Source: JAUVPB01 sp965223695
Lineage (GTDB): Bacteria; Actinomycetota; Thermoleophilia; Gaiellales; Gaiellaceae
NCBI GenBank assembly: GCA_965223695.1
Contig: CBDCXJ010000030.1
Coordinates: 38,261-102,260, forward strand
Length of the DNA: 64,000 nt
Reading direction: 5' to 3'
A program made the translations under genes and the position numbers. Shown in pieces: positions 8,314 through 16,391 of this stretch. The notes beneath the pieces are model-generated. The model was not told where the DNA came from. It worked only from the letters and a program-made list of their open reading frames with translations, and ran no database searches. Within the stretch, counting starts at the first letter, position 1; every line of letters starts with the position of its first letter.

Positions 8314-10440
8314 ATGGCCTGGCGCATTGGCATCGACATCGGCGGTACGTTCACCGACTTCACGGTCGTCGACGATTCAGGGCAGATCTGGCTGTGGAAG
8401 CAGGACTCGACGCCTGATGACCCGGGTGACGCAATCCGAGCCGGGCTCGAGTCGGTTGCGCTTCGCGCCGGTGCCGACTCGATCGCCGCCTTTCTCGCTG
8501 ACTCGACGCTCGTCGTGCACGGCTCGACGATCGCGACGAACACGCTGATTCAGCGAAACGGAGCTCGCGTCGGACTCGTCTGCACAGAGGGCTTTCGAGA
8601 CACGGTCTATTTTCGCGACGGCTTCAAGTGGGACCGGTTCAACCGCCACCTCCAGCACCCGCGTGATTTTGTCGATCGCTTCCTCCGCCTGGGCGTCGGT
8701 GAGCGGGTCGACGTACACGGGGACGTGCTCGTTCCCCTCAACGAGCAAGATGTGCGCGACGCAGCCGCCACGTTCCGCGAAGCGGGTGTGGAGGCGATCG
8801 CAGTCGCCCTCTTGTGGTCGATCGTGAACGACCGGCACGAGCGCCGCGTAGCAGAGATCCTGGCCGAGGAGCTGCCGGACGTACCGGTACTGCTCTCCAC
8901 CGACGTCCTGCCTGAGATCCGCGAATGGGAGCGGACGTCGGCCACGGTTCTGAGCGCCTACGTCCTGCCGAAGATCGCCGGCTACCTCGGCGAGTTCGAG
9001 AGCTTCCTCGCCGACAACGGCCTCACGAAGCGCCCTCTCATCATGCAGATCAACGGCGGTTGTGCCACGCCAGATCAGGTGCTTGCGCGCCCAGTGAACG
9101 CGGTTGCCTCGGGACCCGCGGCTGCGCCGGCTGCCGGAACGCATTACGGCTCTAGCATCGGTGCGCGGGATCTGATCACCATTGACATGGGCGGAACGAG
9201 CTTTGACGTGTGTCTGATTCGAGACGGCGCTGCGGCAATGTCGCGTTCCATGCAGATTGAGTTCGCCCCGATCGGTGTCCCGGGCGTCGAGGTCCACTCG
9301 ATCGGGGCTGGCGGCGGCAGCATCGCCTGGGTTGACTCGGGCGGCGCGCTTCGAGTCGGCCCGCAGAGCGCGGGAGCACGTCCCGGCCCGGCCTGCTACG
9401 GCCTCGGTGGCGAGCGGCCAACGGTGACCGATGCGAATCTCGTGCTCGGGCGTCTCTCGGAAGACGCATTCCTCGGCGGGCGGCGCACGCTTCAGGCCGA
9501 GCTCGCGCGACAGGCGGTGCGCAGGGAGGTGGCTGAGCCGCTTGGGCTCAGCGTCGAAGACGCCGCGGCCGGCGTGATTCGCGTCGTCAACGCGAACATG
9601 GTTGATGCGATCAAGGAGGTCTCTGTTCAGCGTGGCATCGACCCGCGCGGATTCGCGCTTGTCGTCGGCGGCGGCGCCGGCGGTCTCCACGCCGGCCGTC
9701 TTGCGGCTGAGCTCGGCATAGGGCGCGTTCTGATTCCCGCCGAGGCCGGGGTTCTGTGCTCCTTCGGCATGACGGTAACCGACGTTCGTCACGATCACTC
9801 GCGTGCTTTGCACACTCTCTCCGCAGACATCAGTTCCGAGAGGATGGAGGCGCTCTTCGCAGAGCTCGAGGTCAACGCGCGCGAGTCGCTCAAAGCAGAC
9901 GGCTTCAGCGACGAGCAGATGGAGCTCCGGCGCTTCGTCGATGCCCGGTACCCAAATCAGGTGCACGAGCTGACGATTCCCGTACCGAGCGCGCTCGCGG
10001 ACATTCCCGACGCCCAGGCCGAGATCGAGAAGATCTTTCACGCACAGCACGAACAGCAGTTCACCTACTCGATCGACTCACTGCCCATCGAGATCATTCA
10101 CTGGCGCGTCGCAGGGGTAGGCGCACCGATCGAGGCGCGAGCGACCACGACGCTCGGAGGCGACGAGGCAGGCGCAGCCGCTGAGCCGGTCCGCGAGAGA
10201 TCCGTCCACTTCGACGAGCACCGAGACTTCGTGCAGACGCCGATCTTTTCCAGCGAGCGGCTCGAGCCGGGCATGTGGCTATCCGGCCCCGCCGTCGTCG
10301 AGAGCGAGAACACGACGATCGTTGCGTTTCCCGGGCAGACGCTGCGAGTTCTGCCGGAGGGCGCCTACATTCTCGAGCTGAACGACGATGGCCGCGGACG
10401 GGCGCACGCGGTGGGCTCGTCGAGCGAAACAGCGTCCTGA
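8314..10440 (+). CDS. hyuA: Hydantoinase A / oxoprolinase-type subunit (HyuA)
   Basis: A 708-residue HyuA protein with an ATG start in RIGIDIGGTFTDFTVVD, the phosphate-1 loop of the actin/hexokinase-like fold. Further family marks are HGSTIATNTL near residue 69, DMGGTSFDVCLI near 290, HSIGAGGGSIAWVDSG near 330, the GPQSAGARPGPACYG block, and the GGGAGGLHAGRLA loop near 450. In this family the A subunit binds ATP and activates the amide or carbonyl. The gene follows hyuB copy A and precedes a sugar-type ABC importer, which may bring in the substrate. Base use is ordinary for the window, unlike its hyuB partner. Confidence 0.92.
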   Translation: MAWRIGIDIGGTFTDFTVVDDSGQIWLWKQDSTPDDPGDAIRAGLESVALRAGADSIAAFLADSTLVVHGSTIATNTLIQRNGARVGLVCTEGFRDTVYFRDGFKWDRFNRHLQHPRDFVDRFLRLGVGERVDVHGDVLVPLNEQDVRDAAATFREAGVEAIAVALLWSIVNDRHERRVAEILAEELPDVPVLLSTDVLPEIREWERTSATVLSAYVLPKIAGYLGEFESFLADNGLTKRPLIMQINGGCATPDQVLARPVNAVASGPAAAPAAGTHYGSSIGARDLITIDMGGTSFDVCLIRDGAAAMSRSMQIEFAPIGVPGVEVHSIGAGGGSIAWVDSGGALRVGPQSAGARPGPACYGLGGERPTVTDANLVLGRLSEDAFLGGRRTLQAELARQAVRREVAEPLGLSVEDAAAGVIRVVNANMVDAIKEVSVQRGIDPRGFALVVGGGAGGLHAGRLAAELGIGRVLIPAEAGVLCSFGMTVTDVRHDHSRALHTLSADISSERMEALFAELEVNARESLKADGFSDEQMELRRFVDARYPNQVHELTIPVPSALADIPDAQAEIEKIFHAQHEQQFTYSIDSLPIEIIHWRVAGVGAPIEARATTTLGGDEAGAAAEPVRERSVHFDEHRDFVQTPIFSSERLEPGMWLSGPAVVESENTTIVAFPGQTLRVLPEGAYILELNDDGRGRAHAVGSSSETAS

Positions 10441-10570
10441 GCCGACCCTCCGGCTGGCTTCCTGAGCCCGCCAGTTCGCCGGGTGATTCCGGGGCAAAAC
10501 TCGGTTAGAGTGGCGCCGCCCGGTCAAAACGCGAGGTCATCGACGAGCACCCAAGGAGGAAGCACGACAG

Positions 10571-11836
10571 ATGAGAGAGATGAGGAAGAGGGTCTACATC
10601 GTCGTTGGCCTCCTGGCCGCGATCCTGGCGCTCGGCGCGCTCGCAGCCTGCGGCGGCGACGATTCGGCTGCGCCGCCGCCGGCCGAGGCCACGCCACCAG
10701 AGCCGGCTCCTGAGCCAGCACCGGAGCCCGCTCCTGAGCCAGCGCCCGAGCCGGCTCCAGAGCCAGCGCCCGAGCCGGCCCCTGAGCCACCACCCGAGCC
10801 TGCGCCCGAGCCCCCGCCTGAGCCCGCTCCTGATCCGCCACCCGAGCCCGTCGATACGAGCGGAGCGCCGTACACGTTCACGCTCCTCGACGGCTTCAAC
10901 TTCACACTCAACGATGGCACGGCCGCAAAGCTCGCCGAAGGCGAGCGGTTGAACTTCGTCTACGTCGCCTATGTGACGGTCTCGCCGTTCTGGGCGCCCG
11001 TGGTCAACGGGCTCGAGGACGCGGGCTCCGACTTCGACGTCGACGTCGAGTTCATCGGGACAGAGGACATCAACGCACAGGGACAGGTCGAGCTCATGGA
11101 GACCGTCCTGCAGACAGGCGCCGACGGCATCATCGCCGTGGGTTTCGACGCCGCAACGCTAACGCCGGTCGTCCAACGGGCCATGGAAGCGGGCGTGCCC
11201 GTGCTGACGTCGAACATCGATGCGCCGGATGCTCCCCGAGTCGCCTTCGTCGGTCAGGATCTCGTCGATTCCGGGCGCGTAGCTGCCGAGCAGGCCATCG
11301 TAGCGCTCGATCAGAAACGGCCGGGTTGGCGGGACGAGCCTCTCAAGGTCGGCCTCTTCGGCGAGGACTTCGCGCTCGATTACGTGCGGGACCGGCTACA
11401 GGGTTTCCAGGCACGAATGGACACCGAGAGTGACGACCTCGAATATGTCGGACCCTTCGACGCGACCTTTGACACGGCCATGGCCTTTGCCGTTGTCGAA
11501 AACGCCTTTACCGCAGACCCGGATATCGGCGCCATGGTGCACGCGGGCATCTCTCACGTCCAGGCCGGCGAGTACCTCGACAGAAACGACCTCATCGACA
11601 GCGTCGTCAACGTTGGCTTCAACTTCTTTGCGGGTACCGGAGAGCTGATGATGACGGGCGCTATCGATGCTTCCGTTGGCCAGATCCCATACCTCCAAGG
11701 CTACGACCCGATCCAGTTCCTCTCGGAACTCCTCCGCGAGGGCAACCTGCCTCAGTGCGCTCCGCTCTGCTACGTCGGAGCCGAGATCGCCAATCAAGCG
11801 AACGTCAACGAGTTCGATTTCGATCGGACCTCCTGA
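10571..11836 (+). CDS. Sugar-type ABC transporter substrate-binding lipoprotein
   Basis: A 421-residue exported protein. A positively charged N-terminus and hydrophobic stretch run to a lipobox, LAAC, with Cys27 as the lipidation site, followed by an acidic linker. Residues 42-93 form a proline-glutamate repeat. The rest is a periplasmic-binding-protein type 1 domain (LNFVYVAYVTVSPFWAPVVN, GADGIIAVGFDAATLTPVV, VLTSNIDAPD, VAFVGQDL), the fold used for ribose, xylose, AI-2 and similar small molecules. A strong Shine-Dalgarno AAGGAGG at 10553-10559 supports the ATG at 10571. The permease and ATPase follow, so this is the receptor of a complete importer. The ligand is unknown. Confidence 0.92.
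   Translation: MREMRKRVYIVVGLLAAILALGALAACGGDDSAAPPPAEATPPEPAPEPAPEPAPEPAPEPAPEPAPEPAPEPPPEPAPEPPPEPAPDPPPEPVDTSGAPYTFTLLDGFNFTLNDGTAAKLAEGERLNFVYVAYVTVSPFWAPVVNGLEDAGSDFDVDVEFIGTEDINAQGQVELMETVLQTGADGIIAVGFDAATLTPVVQRAMEAGVPVLTSNIDAPDAPRVAFVGQDLVDSGRVAAEQAIVALDQKRPGWRDEPLKVGLFGEDFALDYVRDRLQGFQARMDTESDDLEYVGPFDATFDTAMAFAVVENAFTADPDIGAMVHAGISHVQAGEYLDRNDLIDSVVNVGFNFFAGTGELMMTGAIDASVGQIPYLQGYDPIQFLSELLREGNLPQCAPLCYVGAEIANQANVNEFDFDRTS
10694..10849 (+). repeat. Pro-Glu repeat tract in the lipoprotein linker
   Basis: About 52 codons alternate Pro-Glu-Pro-Ala and Pro-Glu-Pro-Pro units, directly after the lipidated cysteine region. The DNA is an imperfect 6- or 12-bp repeat with frequent synonymous changes, so it is kept at the protein level rather than being a recent slippage product. 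Such tracts usually act as stiff spacers between a membrane anchor and a folded domain. A similar but shorter Pro-Glu-rich tract is found in the lipoprotein encoded at 37883-38805. Confidence 0.9.
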
Positions 11837-11861
11837 GTAGCTAACGATCTTGGAACCAGGG

Positions 11862-11897
11862 GTGCGGTCCTGCTCCGGATCCGGGGCGGGACCGCAC
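11862..11897 (+). promoter_or_regulatory. Stem-loop between binding-protein and permease genes
   Basis: A perfect 9-bp stem, GTGCGGTCC pairing with GGACCGCAC, closes an 18-base interior that itself contains the palindrome CCGGATCCGG. It lies 25 bp after the lipoprotein stop and 37 bp before the permease start, with no T-run after it. In binding-protein operons such hairpins commonly stabilise or partly terminate the message so the receptor is made in excess. That role here is inference. Confidence 0.65.
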
Positions 11898-11934
11898 TCC
11901 GACTCTTGACGGGGTCAGAGCGACAGGTGGAGAA

Positions 11935-12960
11935 ATGAGCGAGGGAGACGAAGCGTCTCGGCAGACCCGCCTCCTCGAAGCCATACCCAGGCCGTCGCTA
12001 AGCGTCGGACGCACGGGGAGCGTCCTCGCGGTCGTTCTCTTGCTCGGGCTCGCGCTCTCGATCTCGAGCGACAACTTCCTGACGACCGGCAACCTCCTCG
12101 ATGTCGGGCGCCAGTCGAGCCTGCTTGCTCTGATGGCGATCGGAGTGACGGTTGTGTTGATCTCCGGGCAGATCGACCTGTCGATTGCGGCGATCTTCAC
12201 GCTTTCCGGCCTTGTCGCCGCGATGCTGATCTCGGGCGGGTACGGCGTGGCCGCAGGGGTCGCATGCGGCCTGGGCGTCGGCGTCGCCGCCGGTCTCCTG
12301 AACGGGGTGCTGAGCGCGTATCTGAGACTGCCGTCGTTCATCGTCACGCTCGGGACATTGCAGATATTCAACGGCGTGTCTCTGCTTGCCAGTAACGCAG
12401 AGAATCAGGCCCTTTACGGAGTCACGGCCCGCGGCCTAGACGCGTTCAACTACGCCGGCCAGGGCGAGCCCGGTGGCATCCCGATGCAGTTGATCATCAT
12501 GCTCTCGATCGGCCTGATCGTGACCGTGATGCTGCGCAAGTCCATCTTCGGTATGCGTCTCTACGCGACGGGGGGCAACCGGCAAGCGGCCGATCTTGCC
12601 GGCGTGCCGGTGCGGCGTGTCCAGATCACTGCGTTCGTGATCTCAGGAGTCCTAGCGGCAATGGGCGGGATCCTCGCGCTCTCTTTCATTGGCAGCATTT
12701 CGCCGGTCGGTGCGCGCGGTCAGGAGTTCTCTGTCTTCGCGGCGGCTGTCATCGGAGGGGCGAGCCTGTTCGGTGGCTTCGGGACTGCTGCGGGAGCCAT
12801 TCTGGGCGCCCTGCTCATCGGCGTGCTGAGAAACGGACTCGTCCTGCTCGGCGTCAGCCCGTTCTGGCAGATCGTCACGATCGGTGTCGTGACCATCATG
12901 GCCGTTGCTCTCAACCGTGTCCTCCAGCGAGGTCGCGCCGCCGAGGCGACTGTCTTCTAG
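11935..12960 (+). CDS. Ribose-type ABC transporter permease
   Basis: A 341-residue, very hydrophobic protein of the BPD_transp_2 family (RbsC/XylH type). After a charged cytoplasmic start, membrane segments run almost continuously from about residue 28 to the end. The family signature region ATGGNRQAADLAGVPVRRV (about 212-230) and the following glycine-rich segment AAVIGGASLFGGFGTAAGA (about 266-284) mark the coupling loops that contact the ATPase. The ATG is preceded by a GGTGGAG Shine-Dalgarno. It works with the lipoprotein before it and the ATPase that starts 5 bp after its stop. Confidence 0.92.
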   Translation: MSEGDEASRQTRLLEAIPRPSLSVGRTGSVLAVVLLLGLALSISSDNFLTTGNLLDVGRQSSLLALMAIGVTVVLISGQIDLSIAAIFTLSGLVAAMLISGGYGVAAGVACGLGVGVAAGLLNGVLSAYLRLPSFIVTLGTLQIFNGVSLLASNAENQALYGVTARGLDAFNYAGQGEPGGIPMQLIIMLSIGLIVTVMLRKSIFGMRLYATGGNRQAADLAGVPVRRVQITAFVISGVLAAMGGILALSFIGSISPVGARGQEFSVFAAAVIGGASLFGGFGTAAGAILGALLIGVLRNGLVLLGVSPFWQIVTIGVVTIMAVALNRVLQRGRAAEATVF

Positions 12961-12965
12961 CGACG

Positions 12966-14456
12966 ATGACTGTCATCCTCGAGACGTCTGAGCTGAGCAA
13001 GCGCTTCGGGCCGACGATCGCTCTCGACGGCGTGGACCTCTCGGTGGCGAAAGGCGAGCTTCACGCGCTGGTTGGGCACAACGGCGCTGGGAAGTCGACA
13101 GTCGCGAAGATTCTCGCCGGCGTGGTGCGCTCCGATAGCGGCCATGTCGAGCTGCATGGCCGGCGCATCGTGGTCCGCACGCCGCAAGAGGCCGAGGCTA
13201 ACGGCATCGGCATCGTCCATCAGCACCCGGAGATGTGCGGGAACATGACCGTTGCCGACAGCATCGTGCTTGGCCACGAGCCCCGGGGTCGGCTGCGGAG
13301 CCTGAATCGGCGCTCAGCGCGAGCGACCGCGCGAGAAGCGCTCGGCCGCATCGACGCAGATGTCGATGTCGACGCCGGAGTCGACTCCTTGCCAGTTGCC
13401 GAACGTCAGCTCGTTGCGATCGCACGCGCCGTGCTTCACTCCCGTGACATTCTCGTACTCGACGAGCCGACTGCGGCCCTCAGCTTGCGCGAGGCGGGAC
13501 ACTTCTTCCAACTACTCGGCGTGCTCCGCGACGCGGGTTTCGCGATTCTGTTCATCACTCACCGCCTCGAAGAGGTCCTCAATCACTGCACAAACGTCAC
13601 GGTGCTGCGGGGCGGCCGCGTTGTGCACGAGTCGACGACCGATCAGCTCACGGAAGGCGCGCTGCTTGAAGCGATGCTCGGCCGCCGGCTCCGAGCCGAG
13701 AGCCAGTCGGCGGCTGACGAGGGGACGGCCGCGCACTGGACGGTCACGGCGCGCCGCGCCGATAAGGAGGGCGCAGTTGAACTCGGGATCAGCCAGGGGC
13801 GCATCACGGGCCTGCTTGGCATCCCGGGCGTTGGCCGAGAGAGCCTCATGCTGGCTCTGATTGGGCGCGACCGATCCTGGCGGGTCGCGATCCACGATGC
13901 GGACGGCTCGTCGGTGCGCCGACCCGATCCGACAAGCCGGGGCGTTGGCTTCATCCCGAACGATCGGATCAAGTACGGGATCTTCACCAACTTGAGCATT
14001 CACGACAACATCGCCCCGGGCATCATTCGGGCGGTGCGTCGAGCTCGTCCCTTTCGGGCACACCGGCACGAGCGCAGGGTCGTCCGGGAGTTCATCGAGC
14101 GCCTCTCGATTCAAGCCCGCAACCCGGACCAGATGATCACCGATCTCAGCGGCGGCAACCAGCAGAAGGTGCTGCTCTCCCGCTCGCTCGCATCAGACCC
14201 CCGTGTGATCCTGCTCGATGAGCCGACCAAGGGGGTTGACGTGGGGAGCCGCGATGACATCTACAAGCTGCTACACGAGCTCGCCGACGACGGTCGCGCG
14301 GTGCTCGTCGCATCGCAGGATGAGGACGAGCTCGCCCGCTATTGCGACGAGATCTACGTCCTTCAGGAGGCGGGCCTGCACGGACCGCTGGTGCGCCCGT
14401 TCGACCGGCACGAGCTGGTCGCTATCGCGTGCACAGCACCGCAGGCGAGCGTCTGA
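12966..14456 (+). CDS. Ribose-type ABC transporter ATPase with two nucleotide-binding domains
   Basis: A 496-residue duplicated ATPase of the RbsA/XylG type. Domain 1 has Walker A GHNGAGKST at residues 37-45 and Walker B ILVLDEPTAAL near 165. Domain 2 has a degenerate Walker A, GIPGVGRES near 280, which is normal for this class, then the signature LSGGNQQKVLLSRSLA near 395 and Walker B VILLDEPTKGVDVG. It completes the importer begun at 10571. It is followed directly by hyuB copy B, so a hydantoinase-type enzyme borders this transporter on both sides. Confidence 0.93.
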   Translation: MTVILETSELSKRFGPTIALDGVDLSVAKGELHALVGHNGAGKSTVAKILAGVVRSDSGHVELHGRRIVVRTPQEAEANGIGIVHQHPEMCGNMTVADSIVLGHEPRGRLRSLNRRSARATAREALGRIDADVDVDAGVDSLPVAERQLVAIARAVLHSRDILVLDEPTAALSLREAGHFFQLLGVLRDAGFAILFITHRLEEVLNHCTNVTVLRGGRVVHESTTDQLTEGALLEAMLGRRLRAESQSAADEGTAAHWTVTARRADKEGAVELGISQGRITGLLGIPGVGRESLMLALIGRDRSWRVAIHDADGSSVRRPDPTSRGVGFIPNDRIKYGIFTNLSIHDNIAPGIIRAVRRARPFRAHRHERRVVREFIERLSIQARNPDQMITDLSGGNQQKVLLSRSLASDPRVILLDEPTKGVDVGSRDDIYKLLHELADDGRAVLVASQDEDELARYCDEIYVLQEAGLHGPLVRPFDRHELVAIACTAPQASV

Positions 14457-14498
14457 CGTGGTCCGGTTTCGTATGACTCGGCCGAAAGGCCGTTGGCG

Positions 14499-16375
14499 GG
14501 GGTGAGTGTGGGTTTGGGTGAGCGGGGTTTTGTGGTTGATCCGATTTTGTTTAGCGTGGTTTTGAATCGGTTTGACAGTATTGCGAAGGAGATGACGTTG
14601 ACGTTGGAGTTTACGGCGTGGACGTCGATTCTTGCGTTGGCGAAGGATTTTTCGTGTGCGATTTATGATCGGGATGCGCGGCAGGTGACGATGAGTGAGG
14701 CGTTGCCGATGCATATGTCGTCGTTGAGCATCGTGTTGAAGGAGATTGCGCGGACGTTTGAGGGGGACATTAACGAGGGTGATGTGATCGCCTGTAACGA
14801 TCCCTATCGCGGGAATACGCATATCGGTGATTTGGTGACGGCGTGTCCGGTGTTTTGGGAGGGGGAGTTGTTGTTTTGGGCGGTGACGAAGGGCCATCAG
14901 CTGGATTGTGGTGCGTTTATTGCGTCGAGTGTGACGCCTTCGTCGAAGAATGTGTGGCAGGAGGGGATCACGATTCCGCCTGTGAAGTTGTATGAGGCGG
15001 GCGAGCAGCGGCGCGACATGGTTGATCTGTATTTGTCGAATGTGCGCTACAGGGATTTGTTGTATGGGGATTTGTTGGCGCAGCTTGGTTCGATCGGGAA
15101 GGGGCAGGAGCGGCTGCACGAGCTGTGCGCTGAGCATGGCGGCGACGTGGTGATCGCGTATGTGGATGAGATCATCGCGTACGCGGACAGGCGGGCCTCG
15201 GAGGCGATCCGGGCGATGCCGGATGGGGTGTATGAGGCCGAGGGCTGGATCGATAGTGACGGGTTCGACCGGACCGACCTGCCCGTGAAGGTGAGCGTGA
15301 CGATCGACGATGACATGGTCAAGGTCGACTATGCGGGGAGTGCGCCACAGGCCCAGGGCGGGGTGAATGGGTCGCTCGCAACGATGAACGGTGCCGGCGC
15401 GGTGCCGGTGTTGATGTGCCTTGACCCTGACATCCCCCACAACGAGGGCTGTATCCGCCATGTCGAGGTCACCGCCGAGGAAGGCTCGATCTGTTGGGGC
15501 AAATTTCCGGCCTCCACGTCGTGCGCGACGATCGTCCCCAGCGACATGATGCAAGACGTCGTCAACAAGGCCCTCGCCTACGCGATCCCCGACCTCGTCG
15601 CCGCCGGCACACCACGCTGCGCCAACTATCCGGTGCTCTCCAGCGAAGGTAGCGCCGCCGGCGAGGCTTGGGGCGCGTTCATGTTCAACAACGGCGGTGG
15701 TAACGGAGCCGCCAACGATGCAGACGGCTGGCCTCTCATCGGGACGACCTCAGCCTTGGGTGGGTTGAAGTCGCTCTCGGTGGAGCAGATCGAGTTGATC
15801 TACCCGATCCTTGTCGAGGAGTGGCAGATCGAGCCCGAATCGATGGGCTACGGCACCGCCATCGGCGGCCCCGGCAACCGCTTCGCCGTGCGACCCAGAG
15901 AAGACCCGCTAAGCGTCGTCGAATACGGTGACGGCCGCGCGAATCCGCCGCATGGCGTGCTCGGCGGCACACCCGGCTTCGGCGGCGGCGCCTACGTCGA
16001 GAACCGCACAACCGGGGCGCGTCGCTTCGTCTCGGCCACCGGCGAGATCCTCGTCGAGATGGACGAGGTCTGGGTCGGCGTCTCCTCCGGCGGCGGCGGC
16101 TACGGCGACCCACTCCAGCGCGACCCCCACACCGTCGCCCACGACGTCCGCGACGGCCTCATCACACACCACACCGCGGAAACAGTGTTCGGCGTCAAAC
16201 TCACCACCGACCTCGAACCCGAAATCGACCACGGCGAAACCACCGCCCTCCGCAACCAGATCCGCGCAGAGCGAGACGACCTCCCCATCATCAGCCCGAC
16301 CACACCCAACGCCGCCACCTGGCTCCAACACCACATCACCCCCAACGACCAATACCTCCTCAACCCACAAATCGG
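14499..16375 (+). repeat. 1877-bp direct repeat, copy B (covers hyuB)
   Basis: Second copy of the unit at 6422-8298, in the same orientation 8077 bp away. It differs from copy A only in 15627-15758 and 15886-15938, which correspond to the islands in copy A. The flanking sequence on both sides is unrelated to that of copy A, so the duplicated unit is essentially one gene. Confidence 0.95.
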
Positions 16376-16379
16376 CTAG
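14502..16379 (+). CDS. hyuB: Hydantoinase B / oxoprolinase-type subunit, repeat copy B
   Basis: A 625-residue HyuB protein, equal in sequence to the copy A product except around residues 376-419 and 462-479. In the first segment copy B reads YPVLSSEGSAAGEAWGAFMF where copy A reads LPVFASTDTRTDEPWGVMMF. In the second, REDPLSVVEY replaces RHGPLSTVEF. GTG at 14502 matches the copy A start; a TTG nine bases upstream is also in frame. No hyuA follows; the next gene is a methyltransferase 12 bp away, so this subunit either pairs with the HyuA of 8314 or works alone. It shares the same G/T-rich start and A/C-rich end as copy A. Confidence 0.9.
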   Translation: MSVGLGERGFVVDPILFSVVLNRFDSIAKEMTLTLEFTAWTSILALAKDFSCAIYDRDARQVTMSEALPMHMSSLSIVLKEIARTFEGDINEGDVIACNDPYRGNTHIGDLVTACPVFWEGELLFWAVTKGHQLDCGAFIASSVTPSSKNVWQEGITIPPVKLYEAGEQRRDMVDLYLSNVRYRDLLYGDLLAQLGSIGKGQERLHELCAEHGGDVVIAYVDEIIAYADRRASEAIRAMPDGVYEAEGWIDSDGFDRTDLPVKVSVTIDDDMVKVDYAGSAPQAQGGVNGSLATMNGAGAVPVLMCLDPDIPHNEGCIRHVEVTAEEGSICWGKFPASTSCATIVPSDMMQDVVNKALAYAIPDLVAAGTPRCANYPVLSSEGSAAGEAWGAFMFNNGGGNGAANDADGWPLIGTTSALGGLKSLSVEQIELIYPILVEEWQIEPESMGYGTAIGGPGNRFAVRPREDPLSVVEYGDGRANPPHGVLGGTPGFGGGAYVENRTTGARRFVSATGEILVEMDEVWVGVSSGGGGYGDPLQRDPHTVAHDVRDGLITHHTAETVFGVKLTTDLEPEIDHGETTALRNQIRAERDDLPIISPTTPNAATWLQHHITPNDQYLLNPQIG

Positions 16380-16391
16380 CGTGACTGCGAG

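Noticed and set aside
8377..10050. Minus-strand frame of over 550 codons inside hyuA
   Set aside because: Shadow of GC-rich third positions; the plus strand has every HyuA motif.
10694..10849. Pro-Glu tract as a recent minisatellite or CRISPR-like repeat
   Set aside because: The repeat is in frame, imperfect at DNA level with synonymous changes, and has no spacer structure.
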